Assembly (NCBI GenBank): GCA_951217055.1
Contig: OX578283.1
Span: forward strand, 63,580,228-63,644,227
From: Gerris lacustris
Lineage: Eukaryota > Arthropoda > Insecta > Hemiptera > Gerridae
Direction of reading: 5' to 3'
DNA length: 64,000 nucleotides
Both the position numbers and the translations under genes were made by a program. Under the pieces are notes generated by a model. The model was not told the DNA's origin. It was given only the letters and a program-made list of their open reading frames with translations, and did no database searches. This document shows positions 47,531 through 58,044 of the stretch, one piece after another (within the stretch, counting starts at the first letter, position 1; the number at the start of each line of letters is the position of its first letter).

Positions 47531-47740
47531 CTCGAGGTAAACTGATTACTTAGTTGTTCATTGATGAACGAGAATAAGCTTAGAGTACGAAACTCGAGGT
47601 AAACTGATTACTTTATTGATTACTTAGTTGTTCATTGATGAACGAGAATAAGCTTAGAGTACGAAACTCGAGGTAAACTGATTACTTTATTGATTACTTA
47701 GTTGTTCATTGATGAACGAGAATAAGCTTAGAGTTTACAT
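47531..47740 (+). repeat. Three-copy 62/74-bp tandem repeat
   Basis: CTCGAGGTAAACTGATTACT starts at 47531, 47593 and 47667. The first unit lacks a 12-bp insert (ttattgattact) present in units 2 and 3. Confidence 0.92.
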
Positions 47741-47791
47741 CATAAGTTTGATGTAAATTGAAGAGTACTTTCATATGATCATATGAAAGTA
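47736..47791. repeat. Adjacent palindromes
   Basis: A TTTACATCA / TGATGTAAA inverted repeat, then a perfect 26-bp palindrome at 47766-47791 (half-site TACTTTCATATGA). Confidence 0.85.
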
Positions 47792-48059
47792 GTTGTTACG
47801 GTTGGTAAGGTTGAAAATAATTATACGTTTGATTTAACAAATAAGCTAATATATTTAATGATAAAAAAAAACACTTAGTTCTTTATTATAATTACCACAC
47901 CTTAATCATCCATCAACTTAAATATATTAGAATCATCAAATTAAAAGGTGTTAATTTTCAACGTTATAATAATATGTTTTTGTAAAATCACAAATTAACA
48001 AGTAAAAATTAAATAAAAGTGTCCGGGCGGACATACAAGGAAGAATTTTAACTGAGGTG

Positions 48060-48330
48060 AAGAATAGTTATTTTTGCACCTAGGGAGTAAAGTAAGCCAT
48101 TATTCCCTGAGCGAAAAAGTTGGTTCTTGAGGCGAAGCCGAAGGAACCATGGTCCCTAAATCCCGAGGCGAAGCCGAGGGAATTAGACTCTTTAATTCCC
48201 GAGGCGCCGCCTCGAGAATAACTCTAATTACTTATAATTAGGAGATAATTATCGTGAGGGGAATAATGGCACTTTACTCACGAGGTACATACAATATTTT
48301 ATCTCCAGTAGGAAGAAAATACACATTTTC
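48060..48330 (-). repeat. Family S fragment with GC-rich motifs
   Basis: 'cctagggagtaaa', 'gaggcgaagccgaagg', 'cccgaggcgaagccgaggga' and 'gaggcgccgcctcgaga' in order, ending 'gaggtacatacaatatttta' and 'tctcc'; the inverted counterpart is 3235-3450. Confidence 0.65.
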
Positions 48331-48479
48331 GTCCATTGCACAGTTTTTATTTATTATTTTAATAAATAACAATAATTATTAGCACTTTTAATAGCAGATA
48401 TAAGAGATTCAATATTAAAAACAAATAAGAATTGGAATTAAACTCAAATAGAAGGTTATTTAGATGCAGGTTATAAACA

Positions 48480-48610
48480 ATGAATCAATAATAAACAGGG
48501 TCAAAAAAGCGCAGTGCCGCCAACCTGATTTCAACAACTTCATTACATTTGCCATTCATTTTCTACTATTTATAAAATAATTAAGTTGTAATCTTTACTT
48601 TTTTGCCATA
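48480..48610. repeat. Fragment shared in inverted form with 2111-2225
   Basis: 'gcagtgccgccaacctga', 'tttgccattcattttctact' and 'atttataaaataatta'. Families S and this block lie near each other at both loci, so they may be parts of one larger element. Confidence 0.55.
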
Positions 48611-49556
48611 CTTTACTTTTTCGCCCTACTTTTACTTTTTCTCCCTACTTTTTGAGTTCAGGGATGAAAAGACCTGTTTTAGTCCCTCTAAACTATTTCA
48701 AAATCATAACTTTTTTTCCATACTGGAGATAAAATCATTTATCCTGGCAGATATATCAGTTCCACATATTCACTTCTATTTCATGTGACCGGCAAAAAGA
48801 ATGTGAACTGCTCTGGCCAGGTTAGCCAATACAAAATAAACTAAACAAAGATTATATTTATAACAATGTAAGGAAGGTCTAAACAGAGATTAGTTCTTAA
48901 CAAAGGAGGACACATTCACCTGTGCCCCGAAACTAATATAAATATTTAAAATAGAAACAAAAGAGTATACTGCAGCCTTAACATATATATAATAAAATAA
49001 ATAAATACATATATATATATATAAATAATTAAAATACTGTGGCTTCAACAATTTTTATAAATATAATTTTTTTTTTTTTTTTTTTTTAAATTGTGTGCTT
49101 GCCACAAAGAAAAGAATTATCTTGTCTCTTAATAATATTGTATTTATTTATCTTTAAATTAAATTAATATAAGATTACAAACGAAACAAATCTTTTAACT
49201 TCTTTCTTGTAATTACGTTAGCGTTTATTAGCTGTTTTTAACTAAAGTAATATTGTTATTTATATAGGAGTTGCTGTGTATTTCGTGTAGAAGTTGTTGG
49301 ACGTATGTGAGAGTTTAGCGGAGTGTGTGTTTAACTCGTTAGTTCCATTGTCCTTTGTAATTAGTTGCTTCCTTTAAATTGTCCTCAGGCTTGTAACAAG
49401 CTATCTTCGTTAAGCTACAACTTGCACGTCCGTATTTTGTTTGTATTTAAGATATCACCTCCTTTTTGCTTTAAACTGTTTTTATTTGTCTTTTCTCTCC
49501 AAATTTAATTCTTTGGTTCGTAGAGAGATCGTTTAAAACTCATATTTAACCTGTTT

Positions 49557-49559
<3 letters not shown>
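48611..49559. other. Unassigned AT-rich sequence
   Basis: Poly-T around 49070-49087 and short TA runs. No gene seen. Confidence 0.4.

Positions 49560-49597
<38 letters not shown>
49560..49597. repeat. (TA)n, left half of the interrupted microsatellite
   Basis: About 37 bp of TA directly abutting the retrotransposon. The other half is 56691-56748. ATAT stands immediately on both sides and fits a 4-bp target duplication. Confidence 0.85.
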
Positions 49598-49599
<2 letters not shown>

Positions 49600-50130
49600 A
49601 AACGCTACTCTCTTTTCTAAGCAGGTGCTAAGCAGTGGAAGCCTAGAGTTAACGTTTCAAATAACTTCCAAAAGGATTCAAGGGGTTCAACGGCTACTGT
49701 CGAAATAAAGAACTCAACGCACTTTTTTCTTGATCAAGTGATGCTTCTATTTTATAATCTTTTTCAGAATCATAAATAATATAATACAACAAAAGGCTTA
49801 CCCTTAACTTGCAGGGAGAAGGTGTGATAGCTGCCTTTGTTGGAAGAGTGTGAAGTTACATTAAAAAAGAATAAGTTATTTAATTTGGAGAAAATGGCCT
49901 GGGGGGGGGGTGAATTTAATTAAACATAATCATAAGGTGAGTGATGCTCCCGGTCTTAGATACCCCTCTTCCTCCAAAACCAGGCCCAGCACTGACCCCA
50001 ATGGCGGACTATCAGAGTCGAGAAGAAGGGGGAGCCCCTCGGAAAGGACAGACATGCGCACTGCGCCCCGGGTAGGCTTAAACCCCGGTCAAAAGAAAGG
50101 TATTAGGAAAGCGAAACGCGCGGCGTCACA
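49598..50130 (-). repeat. 3' LTR (533 bp)
   Basis: Read on the minus strand it begins TGTGACGCCG and ends GTAGCGTTTCA. By eye it is identical to 56160-56690 except for 10 instead of 8 G in the run at 49901-49910. Confidence 0.95.
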
Positions 50131-50143
50131 CCATCTCCCCCTC
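50131..50143 (-). other. Polypurine tract
   Basis: Minus strand GAGGGGGAGATGG lies directly before the 3' LTR, where plus-strand DNA synthesis is primed in this class. Confidence 0.8.
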
Positions 50144-51910
50144 AAGGAGGCAGCAAGGAAATTTTCCCATCAGGGTAAACAGTCTCTAAGAAAAGCATAA
50201 AAGAAAATTAAACAAAAATCACACAACAAAAAACCAAAACACTAGTCCTTAACAAGGCAGTTAACTTTAGTACTGGTTTGAAGAACCAATTCACCTTGGG
50301 TGAATATTAAGATAAAAAACAAATTTAAATGCTTAAAAATCTTTCTAAGACTCTCATTCATACAGAAAGTTTAAAATAAGAAAATAATTCGTTCTTTAAG
50401 AACAGCTCGATGGTCGATCAATTAGTAAAGACCCAGCTTACATAATATTACAATAAAAAAAAAAATATATATAAAAAAAAAAAAAACAATCGTTAAGCCT
50501 TTTTGGTAAATAAATGAGCTAACAAATCATAATTTACATACAGGGTACATGATAAATGAAGGAAATAAAAAAAAAATTTTTAATCAAGTTTTAGAAGATA
50601 GGGTCGGTATCAGTTCCTATCCTAATGTCTAACATTAATGTGGCCACAATCAATGAAGGCAATAAGGAAAGGAAGGTTTATTCAGTAGGACAATAGATGA
50701 GTAGGGAAAGGAAAGCACGTGTCTTGACTAGTACCAGAACACTGTAAAGGAGAGGGAGGCAAAGGAAGGAAATACAATAATAAGATAACAAAAATCAAAA
50801 GAATAACTTAAGTGACATTAGTCTGTCTGACCGGCAAACAAAAAAAAGAAAAAAAAAAATATATAAATATAAGATCTGAGTCTCAAGGAGGTCGTATATT
50901 ATTTAGATATTGATCAAGAATAATAAACCACTAAGTCGCATTTAACAAAGAAGTAAATGGTTAGTAGAAAACAAATAAGAATACACAAAATATTAATTAA
51001 AACAATTTAAATTTAAGACTAGTCTTTGACCCGCACAACATAGTTGCGTATCCGGCAAATCAAACCGTTTAAACCAAAGGGGTTTTATCTAACTAAAGTA
51101 GAAATTTAAAATTTTATATCTAAAGAAAATGCAGAGTAAGTCTGCCTACTTAATATAGGTCGTTTATCAATTAGTGATCATTGCAGATTAATCCACTATA
51201 TAACAAAAAACATGAACCTTTTTAACTCACAGGTTATAAATAACTAAATTTATGCATAAATAATTTTACATAAGTGAATGAAGGACTTACATACGCCTCT
51301 TTAATTTTATCTAACTAAAGTAGAAATTTAAAATTTTATTTCTAAAGAAAATGCAGAGTATGTCTGCCTACTTAATATACAATCATAAAAAAAAACCAAA
51401 AACAATGACCTTATTATCAGGTCTTAATAAATATTTCACAATTTTTAACAAAGGAACCCAAAGGGGTCAAAACTAACTAAATACACAATTTATAATAATA
51501 ATTAATACACACCCAAAAGGTATATAAAGAAAAAAAAAAATATATACACCAAAAAAAAAAAAAATGAGTAAAGGTTCGAACCAAAATAAAAATTTAAATA
51601 AAAAAATAATCTGGACTGCCCCAAAATAAAACAAAAAAAAGAAGGGAAGGGGAAAATTTAAATTTGGGATAGGTGGCAGCCCTGAACAAGAAATTTAAAA
51701 AAAAAATTAAATTTAAGGCCAAGGTCATTTTCTCTACAAAAAAAAAAATGAGATAGGATAGGACTTGCAAGGAGAAGTAGAAGAACGGTCCCCGGTCCCT
51801 CAAGTTGTCCCCTAGAGTGCCAGGAATGCCAAACAACAAAAAACTTAAATAAATCATAAACAGCAAAAGAAGGTAAAAAGGAAAATACCAAGCTAAAAAG
51901 AAAAAGAAAC
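50144..51910 (-). other. Long 3' non-coding region of the retrotransposon
   Basis: 1.77 kb between the integrase end and the polypurine tract, A-rich on the plus strand. A segment of about 75 bp ('atctaactaaagtagaaatt', 'aaagaaaatgcagagta-gtc', 'tgcctacttaatat') is repeated directly at 51086-51162 and 51306-51381. The 90-codon frames at 51594-51930 are hydrophobic low-complexity readings without an envelope motif; I see no env gene. Confidence 0.6.
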
Positions 51911-54865
51911 TTATTCGTTCTCAAGTTCATGAAACTCTTTGAGTTGACTTAGATGGGCCCGCTTGATCGGGTTGTCACCATCAGGAAGACTCAAATTAAC
52001 ACTAACAGGAGTGGTAAATTTTAATATACGAAAGGGACCTTCCCACAGCTGAGCCAATTTTGCAGACAAACCTTCCGCCCCTTTACTAAGGGTGTGTTTG
52101 CGAAGCAAGACGAGTTGACCAACATTATAATGGTTAGGACTTCTGTTTTTATCATAATATTTTTGAAGTTTGTTGCGCGATTTTGCTAAGGCTTGAAGAG
52201 TCTTGGCGTGGGCAATTACTGGATTAAAGTTTTCTATAGGATCTTCCAATTCTGGAATTTGTAGTTGTAGATCAATAGGAGTAAGGATTTTTCTGCTCAA
52301 AAAGATATCAGATGGAATTCCATTTATACTAGAGTGGTATCCAGAGTTTAAGGCCAATTGGAACCACACAAGATTTTGATCCCAGTTTCTTTGGTTATTA
52401 CTGTGATAAATTCTTATCGCTTGTTTCAAATTGCGAAACACTCTTTCGGCTAAATTTGAACGAGGATAGTAGGGTGCTATTTTTGCATGTTTTATACCCA
52501 GCTGGAAACAATGGTCTCTGAAAACTTTAGAACGAAAAGCCGGTCCAGAATCTGATACTATACAAAGAGGCATTCCAAATTTGGAGTATAAATGTTGTGA
52601 CAAGTTGTTAATTACAGTTTTGGCTGAGGCATCCGCACATGCTTGAAAAATAGTAAATTTGGAAAATCCATCAACCATAAGAAAAATATACTTCTTGCCA
52701 TTTTGACTACACGGTAGAGGACCAGAAAAGTCGATATAAATAGTATCCATGACGTTGGTAGGCAATACGGATGATAACAGTCCTACTTGTCTTCTTTGTC
52801 TCGGTTTAGATTTTTGGCATAGTTCACATTTAGATATAAATTTATCCACATTCCGGTCTAAGCCGAACCAGTGAAATTTATTTTTGATACGTACTATGGT
52901 TTTCTTAATGCCAGCATGAGCGCAAAGTTCGGATTCATGGAAATATTTAATAATAAGATTTTTCATGGAATTAGGGACAACAATTTTGTACTTCTGACTA
53001 TTTTTAGGCTTGATAAGCAAAATATTTGTAGCACTGATTTTGTATTCGGGTAGCACACTTCCTCTCCGAATACAATTTTTTATTTCAAGCAAAATAGGAT
53101 CTTCGTCCTGTTTTTCTGCTAAGTTGTTGAAGATTTCCGGAATTTGGCCTAGAAAGTTACACTGATTTTTAATCTCTAAGATAGGTTGAGAATTACTTTC
53201 AGAATCTGGTTCTAAGTTGTAAAACATTCTGCTTAGGGCATCAGCAATGGCGTTATCCTCACTTTTTAAGTGATGGACTTCAAATTGAAACTTTGACAGT
53301 TGGATAATCCATCTGGCGATCTTGCCACTTTGCCTGGGATGATGTAAGAGCCATCTCAGGGCATTATTGTCGGTATACAAGTCGAATGGTGCATGCTCTA
53401 AATAAGCTTCAAAACGGTTTAACGCATGAATTACTGCCAAAAGCTCCAGTTCAAAGGTAGAATAATTTCTTTCGGATTTGGAGAGAGATTTACTGTGATA
53501 AGAAATAGGTAAAAACTGGTCTCCTATTTTATGCATAAGAACCGAACCGGTGCCTAAGTTTGACGCATCGCAGAAAAGATAAAACTTTTTACTAAAATCT
53601 GGATTAATTAATACAGGGGGGTTAGAGATAGCGGATTTTAACTGATCAAAGGATTTCTGACACTGTTCATCCCAGATAAAGGGAACATCTTTGCGCCTTA
53701 ATTTATTTAAGGGTTCTGCCAAGGCACTGAAATTTTGAATAAAACGGCTGAAAAAACCGACTCCACCAATAAAAGAGGCAATTTGCTTCGGATTCTTAGG
53801 AGGCGCAAAGTCTATCACACTTTTCACTCTGCCCTTATCAATAGATATGCCCTCACCTGATATCAGGTGGCCTAAAAACTCCACTTTCTTACTGGCAATT
53901 TTAAGTTTATCGGGGTTGACGGTAAGTCCTGCCTCACGCAAAGCAGTCAACACCTTTCTAAGGTCGATCAAATGTTGCTCAAATGAACTGGAATAGACTA
54001 GCAAATCATCGATATAATTGGCAAGGGATTCACCACAACTTTGAACTCTAAAGACCTTCATCAGCCTCAGCTCTTGCAGTTGCCTGAAATTGATGAATCT
54101 CCCTATGCAAGCCTTTCTCACTTGTCCCCAAGTACAGCCGGGCACAGCCAAGGCGCGCTGCCAAAACTCCGCTAGAGCATGAGTAGTATGCAAAAAAGCC
54201 AACGTGAGTAGAGCTTTGTGTGGTGCCAAATTTAATTTGAACACGTCATTGAGATTAACCAGAAAAATTAATAACAACAAGACATTGGTGCCATCTACGG
54301 ATCCTAGTTTTGCAAGTAGGTTAGTGACCGGGTTAGGAAGTCTAGAGAAATTCGTCGCCATATGTGGAATTTCCGGAGCAGAATTAGTGATAGATGCACA
54401 TTCAAAAAAGGTGGGGGGGTTTGACACTCTGACAGTCCCGGGAAAAACCCGCGGACAAGGAGCCCGTTCCTCGGGGATCCCTGTAAGCCCTACAACAGGT
54501 TGAATGCCCTGATTGGCATTTAAAATATGTTCATTAACGTGGGGGTTAAAAGTCACCTGTATATCTGACCTCCTATGTGACTGAAGGTCACTGTGCGCAC
54601 AGAAGGTGCTCGCTGAAGGCCCCTGGGGTTGTAAGGATCCTACCGAACTTGGGGATAACCCAATCAAACATTCATTAAACTGGGGCGGATTGGTGTGATC
54701 ATAACTATCGATACCTCTGTTTCCTACAGTTACTTCCGGCGCTGCTTCGCTGTGTTGGTTGACCTCAGTCAGCTCCATGTTCACGGAGATGAACCCAGAA
54801 TCCCGGCCTCTATCTGCCGTCCTTCCACAATCTCCTAGTTCCAGGCTGGTGTTCATGGTGACCAA
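51911..54865 (-). CDS. Gag-Pol fusion frame of the retrotransposon (internally deleted)
   Basis: 984 codons. Residues 1-170 are unassigned. Residues about 180-282 resemble a retrotransposon gag core (AEFWQRAL, CTWGQV, ESLANYI). At 284-287 the frame passes directly into YIDD, the reverse-transcriptase active-site motif, and continues through the thumb. The whole gag C-terminus, protease and the fingers/palm part before YIDD are missing. RNase H follows with D433, E472, D499 and D542. Integrase has a zinc-binding H643/H650/C680/C683 and catalytic D712, D772 and E807 (34 residues between the last two). A C-terminal GPY/F-like segment (WEGPF, 941-945) closes it. RNase H and integrase look intact; reverse transcription by this product is not plausible. 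The ATG at 54865 is the first of the frame. Confidence 0.9.
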   Translation of the reverse strand: MVTMNTSLELGDCGRTADRGRDSGFISVNMELTEVNQHSEAAPEVTVGNRGIDSYDHTNPPQFNECLIGLSPSSVGSLQPQGPSASTFCAHSDLQSHRRSDIQVTFNPHVNEHILNANQGIQPVVGLTGIPEERAPCPRVFPGTVRVSNPPTFFECASITNSAPEIPHMATNFSRLPNPVTNLLAKLGSVDGTNVLLLLIFLVNLNDVFKLNLAPHKALLTLAFLHTTHALAEFWQRALAVPGCTWGQVRKACIGRFINFRQLQELRLMKVFRVQSCGESLANYIDDLLVYSSSFEQHLIDLRKVLTALREAGLTVNPDKLKIASKKVEFLGHLISGEGISIDKGRVKSVIDFAPPKNPKQIASFIGGVGFFSRFIQNFSALAEPLNKLRRKDVPFIWDEQCQKSFDQLKSAISNPPVLINPDFSKKFYLFCDASNLGTGSVLMHKIGDQFLPISYHSKSLSKSERNYSTFELELLAVIHALNRFEAYLEHAPFDLYTDNNALRWLLHHPRQSGKIARWIIQLSKFQFEVHHLKSEDNAIADALSRMFYNLEPDSESNSQPILEIKNQCNFLGQIPEIFNNLAEKQDEDPILLEIKNCIRRGSVLPEYKISATNILLIKPKNSQKYKIVVPNSMKNLIIKYFHESELCAHAGIKKTIVRIKNKFHWFGLDRNVDKFISKCELCQKSKPRQRRQVGLLSSVLPTNVMDTIYIDFSGPLPCSQNGKKYIFLMVDGFSKFTIFQACADASAKTVINNLSQHLYSKFGMPLCIVSDSGPAFRSKVFRDHCFQLGIKHAKIAPYYPRSNLAERVFRNLKQAIRIYHSNNQRNWDQNLVWFQLALNSGYHSSINGIPSDIFLSRKILTPIDLQLQIPELEDPIENFNPVIAHAKTLQALAKSRNKLQKYYDKNRSPNHYNVGQLVLLRKHTLSKGAEGLSAKLAQLWEGPFRILKFTTPVSVNLSLPDGDNPIKRAHLSQLKEFHELENE

Positions 54866-56144
54866 GTGTAACTATGTCTGTCCTCCGGTACTTCTTGTTC
54901 GAGAAGGAAGATTGAGAATTTATTTATTTTAAAAAAAAATTAAACCATGAAATTTAGTTAAAGGTGAATAAACAAAATTGAAATTTAGAGAAAGCTCTGT
55001 CTTCCCCCTATTAAGTTTGAGCCTCAAGTAAAATTTTAAAAAAAATAAATAAATCTAGTATTATATTAATTTAAGAAAAGGTAATTAGTTACGTTTAGAA
55101 AAAAAATAAGAACTCAACTCAGCCTCACCTGAAGGGATTGACTGTATAGATAGCTTAAGTAAAAAAAAACTAAAGGTTTTTGCAGAAGGCTAATTTTCTA
55201 TTAAATCAATGACTAATTAAACTAAGCCCATAAATAATGTACATTATTATTCTTCATACGGAAAAGGAAGTTTCTCTAGCCCTTTTGAAGCAGTTTCGAT
55301 GAAGGAAACGATTCAAAAATATCTTGAGTTGAAACGAAAAAAAATAAATTTAAAGTTAATCTTTATTTCAGAATCACTTACGCGAGTACAAGTTTTTTTT
55401 TTTTTAAAGGTCCAAGAGAGTATGAAAGTATTCAATGAAACAGCTTGATGGATATCACTGAAGTTACCATTAATTTAATTCCAAAACATTTCGATATATA
55501 GTGTTTTAACTTTTTATTTCAAGTCACAAAAGGTTTTTGAAGAGAAAAAATAAAAAAAAAAAAAACTAAGTTACTATTATATGGTTGGCCATGATTAGCG
55601 TTACGTTAATAGTGTACCAAGGAAAAACAATTGAATTTACTTTACCAGAGATAATATTATTATTAAGTTAAAAAGGTTTGCGCTATTAAGTCAAGTATAG
55701 GATAATAGGAAACCTGTTTGAAGGTAATATCGATATAAACATTGATTCTTCCTGATCTTCTTTTATCACTGGGGGGGGGGGGGGGGGTTTGACAGCTGCG
55801 GTGGAAGGCTATTCCAGGGGCGAGGTTTCCTACGCTGGAAGGCAGGTGGGTGGGCTGCTTCAATCCAGAAGGCACTGGAGACCACACCTCCGAACATCAG
55901 TCCAACTGGGTGTCATGGCCGCCGGTCTCTCCACTCTCTGCTCCAAACTCTAACCTCTCGGCTCCCGGTAGCGTCGTATTTCGCGCACCACGCTATATCG
56001 CGACCTTTGACCGTTTGACTTTAGATTTTGAATTTAGACAGAATTTCACCAAAGTTTCTTCACAAAAAAAATTACTGGCACTACAAAATAATTTATGAAA
56101 AGGAATTTAAAACTTGAAATGTAGATTTAAAAAAAACAAACCAC
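54866..56144 (-). other. 5' leader of the retrotransposon
   Basis: 1.28 kb between primer site and the long frame, with no supported coding. A run of 17 G (plus strand) lies at 55771-55787. Confidence 0.6.
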
Positions 56145-56156
56145 GCTCTGCTACCA
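56145..56156 (-). promoter_or_regulatory. Primer-binding site, initiator tRNA-Met
   Basis: Minus strand TGGTAGCAGAGC, 12 nt complementary to the 3' end (with CCA) of animal initiator tRNA-Met, lies 3 nt inside the 5' LTR. The tRNA match is from memory of the tRNA sequence. Confidence 0.85.
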
Positions 56157-56159
56157 TTT

Positions 56160-56687
56160 TGAAACGCTACTCTCTTTTCTAAGCAGGTGCTAAGCAGTGG
56201 AAGCCTAGAGTTAACGTTTCAAATAACTTCCAAAAGGATTCAAGGGGTTCAACGGCTACTGTCGAAATAAAGAACTCAACGCACTTTTTTCTTGATCAAG
56301 TGATGCTTCTATTTTATAATCTTTTTCAGAATCATAAATAATATAATACAACAAAAGGCTTACCCTTAACTTGCAGGGAGAAGGTGTGATAGCTGCCTTT
56401 GTTGGAAGAGTGTGAAGTTACATTAAAAAAGAATAAGTTATTTAATTTGGAGAAAATGGCCTGGGGGGGGTGAATTTAATTAAACATAATCATAAGGTGA
56501 GTGATGCTCCCGGTCTTAGATACCCCTCTTCCTCCAAAACCAGGCCCAGCACTGACCCCAATGGCGGACTATCAGAGTCGAGAAGAAGGGGGAGCCCCTC
56601 GGAAAGGACAGACATGCGCACTGCGCCCCGGGTAGGCTTAAACCCCGGTCAAAAGAAAGGTATTAGGAAAGCGAAACGCGCGGCGTC

Positions 56688-56690
<3 letters not shown>
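56160..56690 (-). repeat. 5' LTR (531 bp)
   Basis: Partner of 49598-50130 with TG...CA ends; 8 G at 56463-56470. It would hold the element's promoter. Confidence 0.95.

Positions 56691-56748
<58 letters not shown>
56691..56748. repeat. (TA)n, right half of the interrupted microsatellite
   Basis: 58 bp of TA. Joined to 49560-49597 it makes a pre-insertion tract of about 95 bp. Confidence 0.9.
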
Positions 56749-56753
<5 letters not shown>

Positions 56754-56754
56754 A

Positions 56755-57040
56755 TTTTGCCTCCGAGCATATAAAGGTAACGGAAGCTATGTGATCGTTC
56801 TGAAGAATATTTTTCTTCAGTCTCCAATTTTAAAAATTCCATGAAATAAATCCGTTCAGATCCCAGGAAACATTTTTGGTTCCCTGTAGTTCTGTCGGTC
56901 TGTCTGTCTGTCATTCAAATTTTGTGAACTAACTATATCTTAACATTTACTCCGATTTTAATGAAATTTGGATGTGTTAGGTCATAATTAGCCCATTGTT
57001 GGTCACATATAAGTTTCGACCATCTATACTCCCATTTGTA
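56755..57040 (-). repeat. Family T fragment
   Basis: 'aaggtaacggaagctatgtg', 'tctccaattttaaaaattcc', (GTCT)n and 'gtcataattagcccattgtt' match the reverse complement of 1090-1320. Confidence 0.7.
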
Positions 57041-57044
57041 TAAA

Positions 57045-58015
57045 CTAACAAATCTTACGGTATAAGTGTCAGCCTTTGGGTGAAATATTTTCTGTAGACA
57101 CGGCACTAGAGCCTGGCAGTACTAATTTAATTCAAAATTTCGATCCCAGTAATGCAACCTCGAAGATATTGCCGAAATCGATTGCCACCTCAATATTGCT
57201 CCATATTAATAAGATTGGTGTAAGTGGTGTGTCGTGCATATATTTTTGTTACGTAAGTAAAAATAGAGTTTAAATTAAATGTACTACATACGAGTAAGTG
57301 TTCATATAATATCATTACATGAAGATTTCAGACATTACATCATCATGTAATGATGATGTAAATTTTTGATGTAATTCAAGACTTACATCATCTAATTATT
57401 TGATCAAAAACATAAATAAGCATAAGCTATAACTGTATTGTTCATGAAGATTGGATGTGACTTACCTTAAGAGTCTTCTCTATACTGCATATTATAAATC
57501 TGATGTAATATGTGTTAAGCTCATTCATCAGAGTGATGACAATATTCTACGATTGATCCATTTGTCAGATTTACCTCCAACTTTTAGATAACTAATTTAG
57601 TGTTTTACGTCAAAAAGTATTTTGAACAAATATTTTTGAATAAGGTCGGTAGAAGCAGGATAAACAAGAAATTCAGTTATAATAATAAAAAAGCAATATG
57701 CTAAAACAAACTTTCAAATGGTTAATATTTTAAAACAGCTAGACATATTATGATATGGTTGTATTCCGCTGTTCTGGCCTGATATATGATTTGCTTAGTT
57801 GCCTAAAGACTCTTTGAGTATTAACTTACTTGGCAACTCTATAATTATACCATAATAATTCATGTTATATTCCAAAGCCATAACAAATACAGTTCAGTTT
57901 GCATTGATGTATTTTTTATGTTATCCACATAATTGTTGCCCCTTCTTTAAGTAACAGCACTTATGCCTAATATTCCGTACCGAAGGAGCCGATTTGACGA
58001 AGTAAAGCTCAACAG
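57045..58015. other. Unassigned AT-rich sequence with a perfect hairpin
   Basis: 57335-57346 (TTACATCATCAT) and 57350-57361 form a perfect 12-bp stem with a 3-nt loop; 'gatgtaa' words recur nearby. The 65-codon frame at 57076-57273 has no support. Confidence 0.5.
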
Positions 58016-58044
58016 ACATAAAATATTTGCTGTAATCCAATTTG

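Larger units (their letters stand above)
49598..56690 (-). mobile_element. Ty3/Gypsy LTR retrotransposon, internally deleted
   Basis: 7093 bp, minus strand. Paired LTRs with TG...CA ends, a primer-binding site matching the 3' end of animal initiator tRNA-Met, a polypurine tract at the 3' LTR and one long frame (51911-54865) with gag, partial reverse transcriptase, RNase H and integrase in Ty3/Gypsy order. Protease and the first part of reverse transcriptase are missing through an in-frame deletion. The 3' non-coding part (50144-51910) and the 5' leader (56144-54866) are long for the class. Antisense to the host gene, inserted in (TA)n. The near-identical LTRs mean a recent insertion, presumably driven by proteins from an intact relative. 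Confidence 0.95.

Noticed and set aside
49910..50200. 96-codon frame in the LTR (also at 56470)
   Set aside because: Plus-strand reading of the LTR, antisense to the element; its duplication only reflects the two LTRs.
51594..51930. Envelope-like hydrophobic ORF of the retrotransposon
   Set aside because: Phe/Leu-rich frames arise from T/A-rich sequence in two overlapping frames; no signal, cleavage or envelope motif.
51911..54865. Complete, autonomous Gypsy polyprotein
   Set aside because: The frame is long and open, but protease and the part of reverse transcriptase before YIDD are absent.
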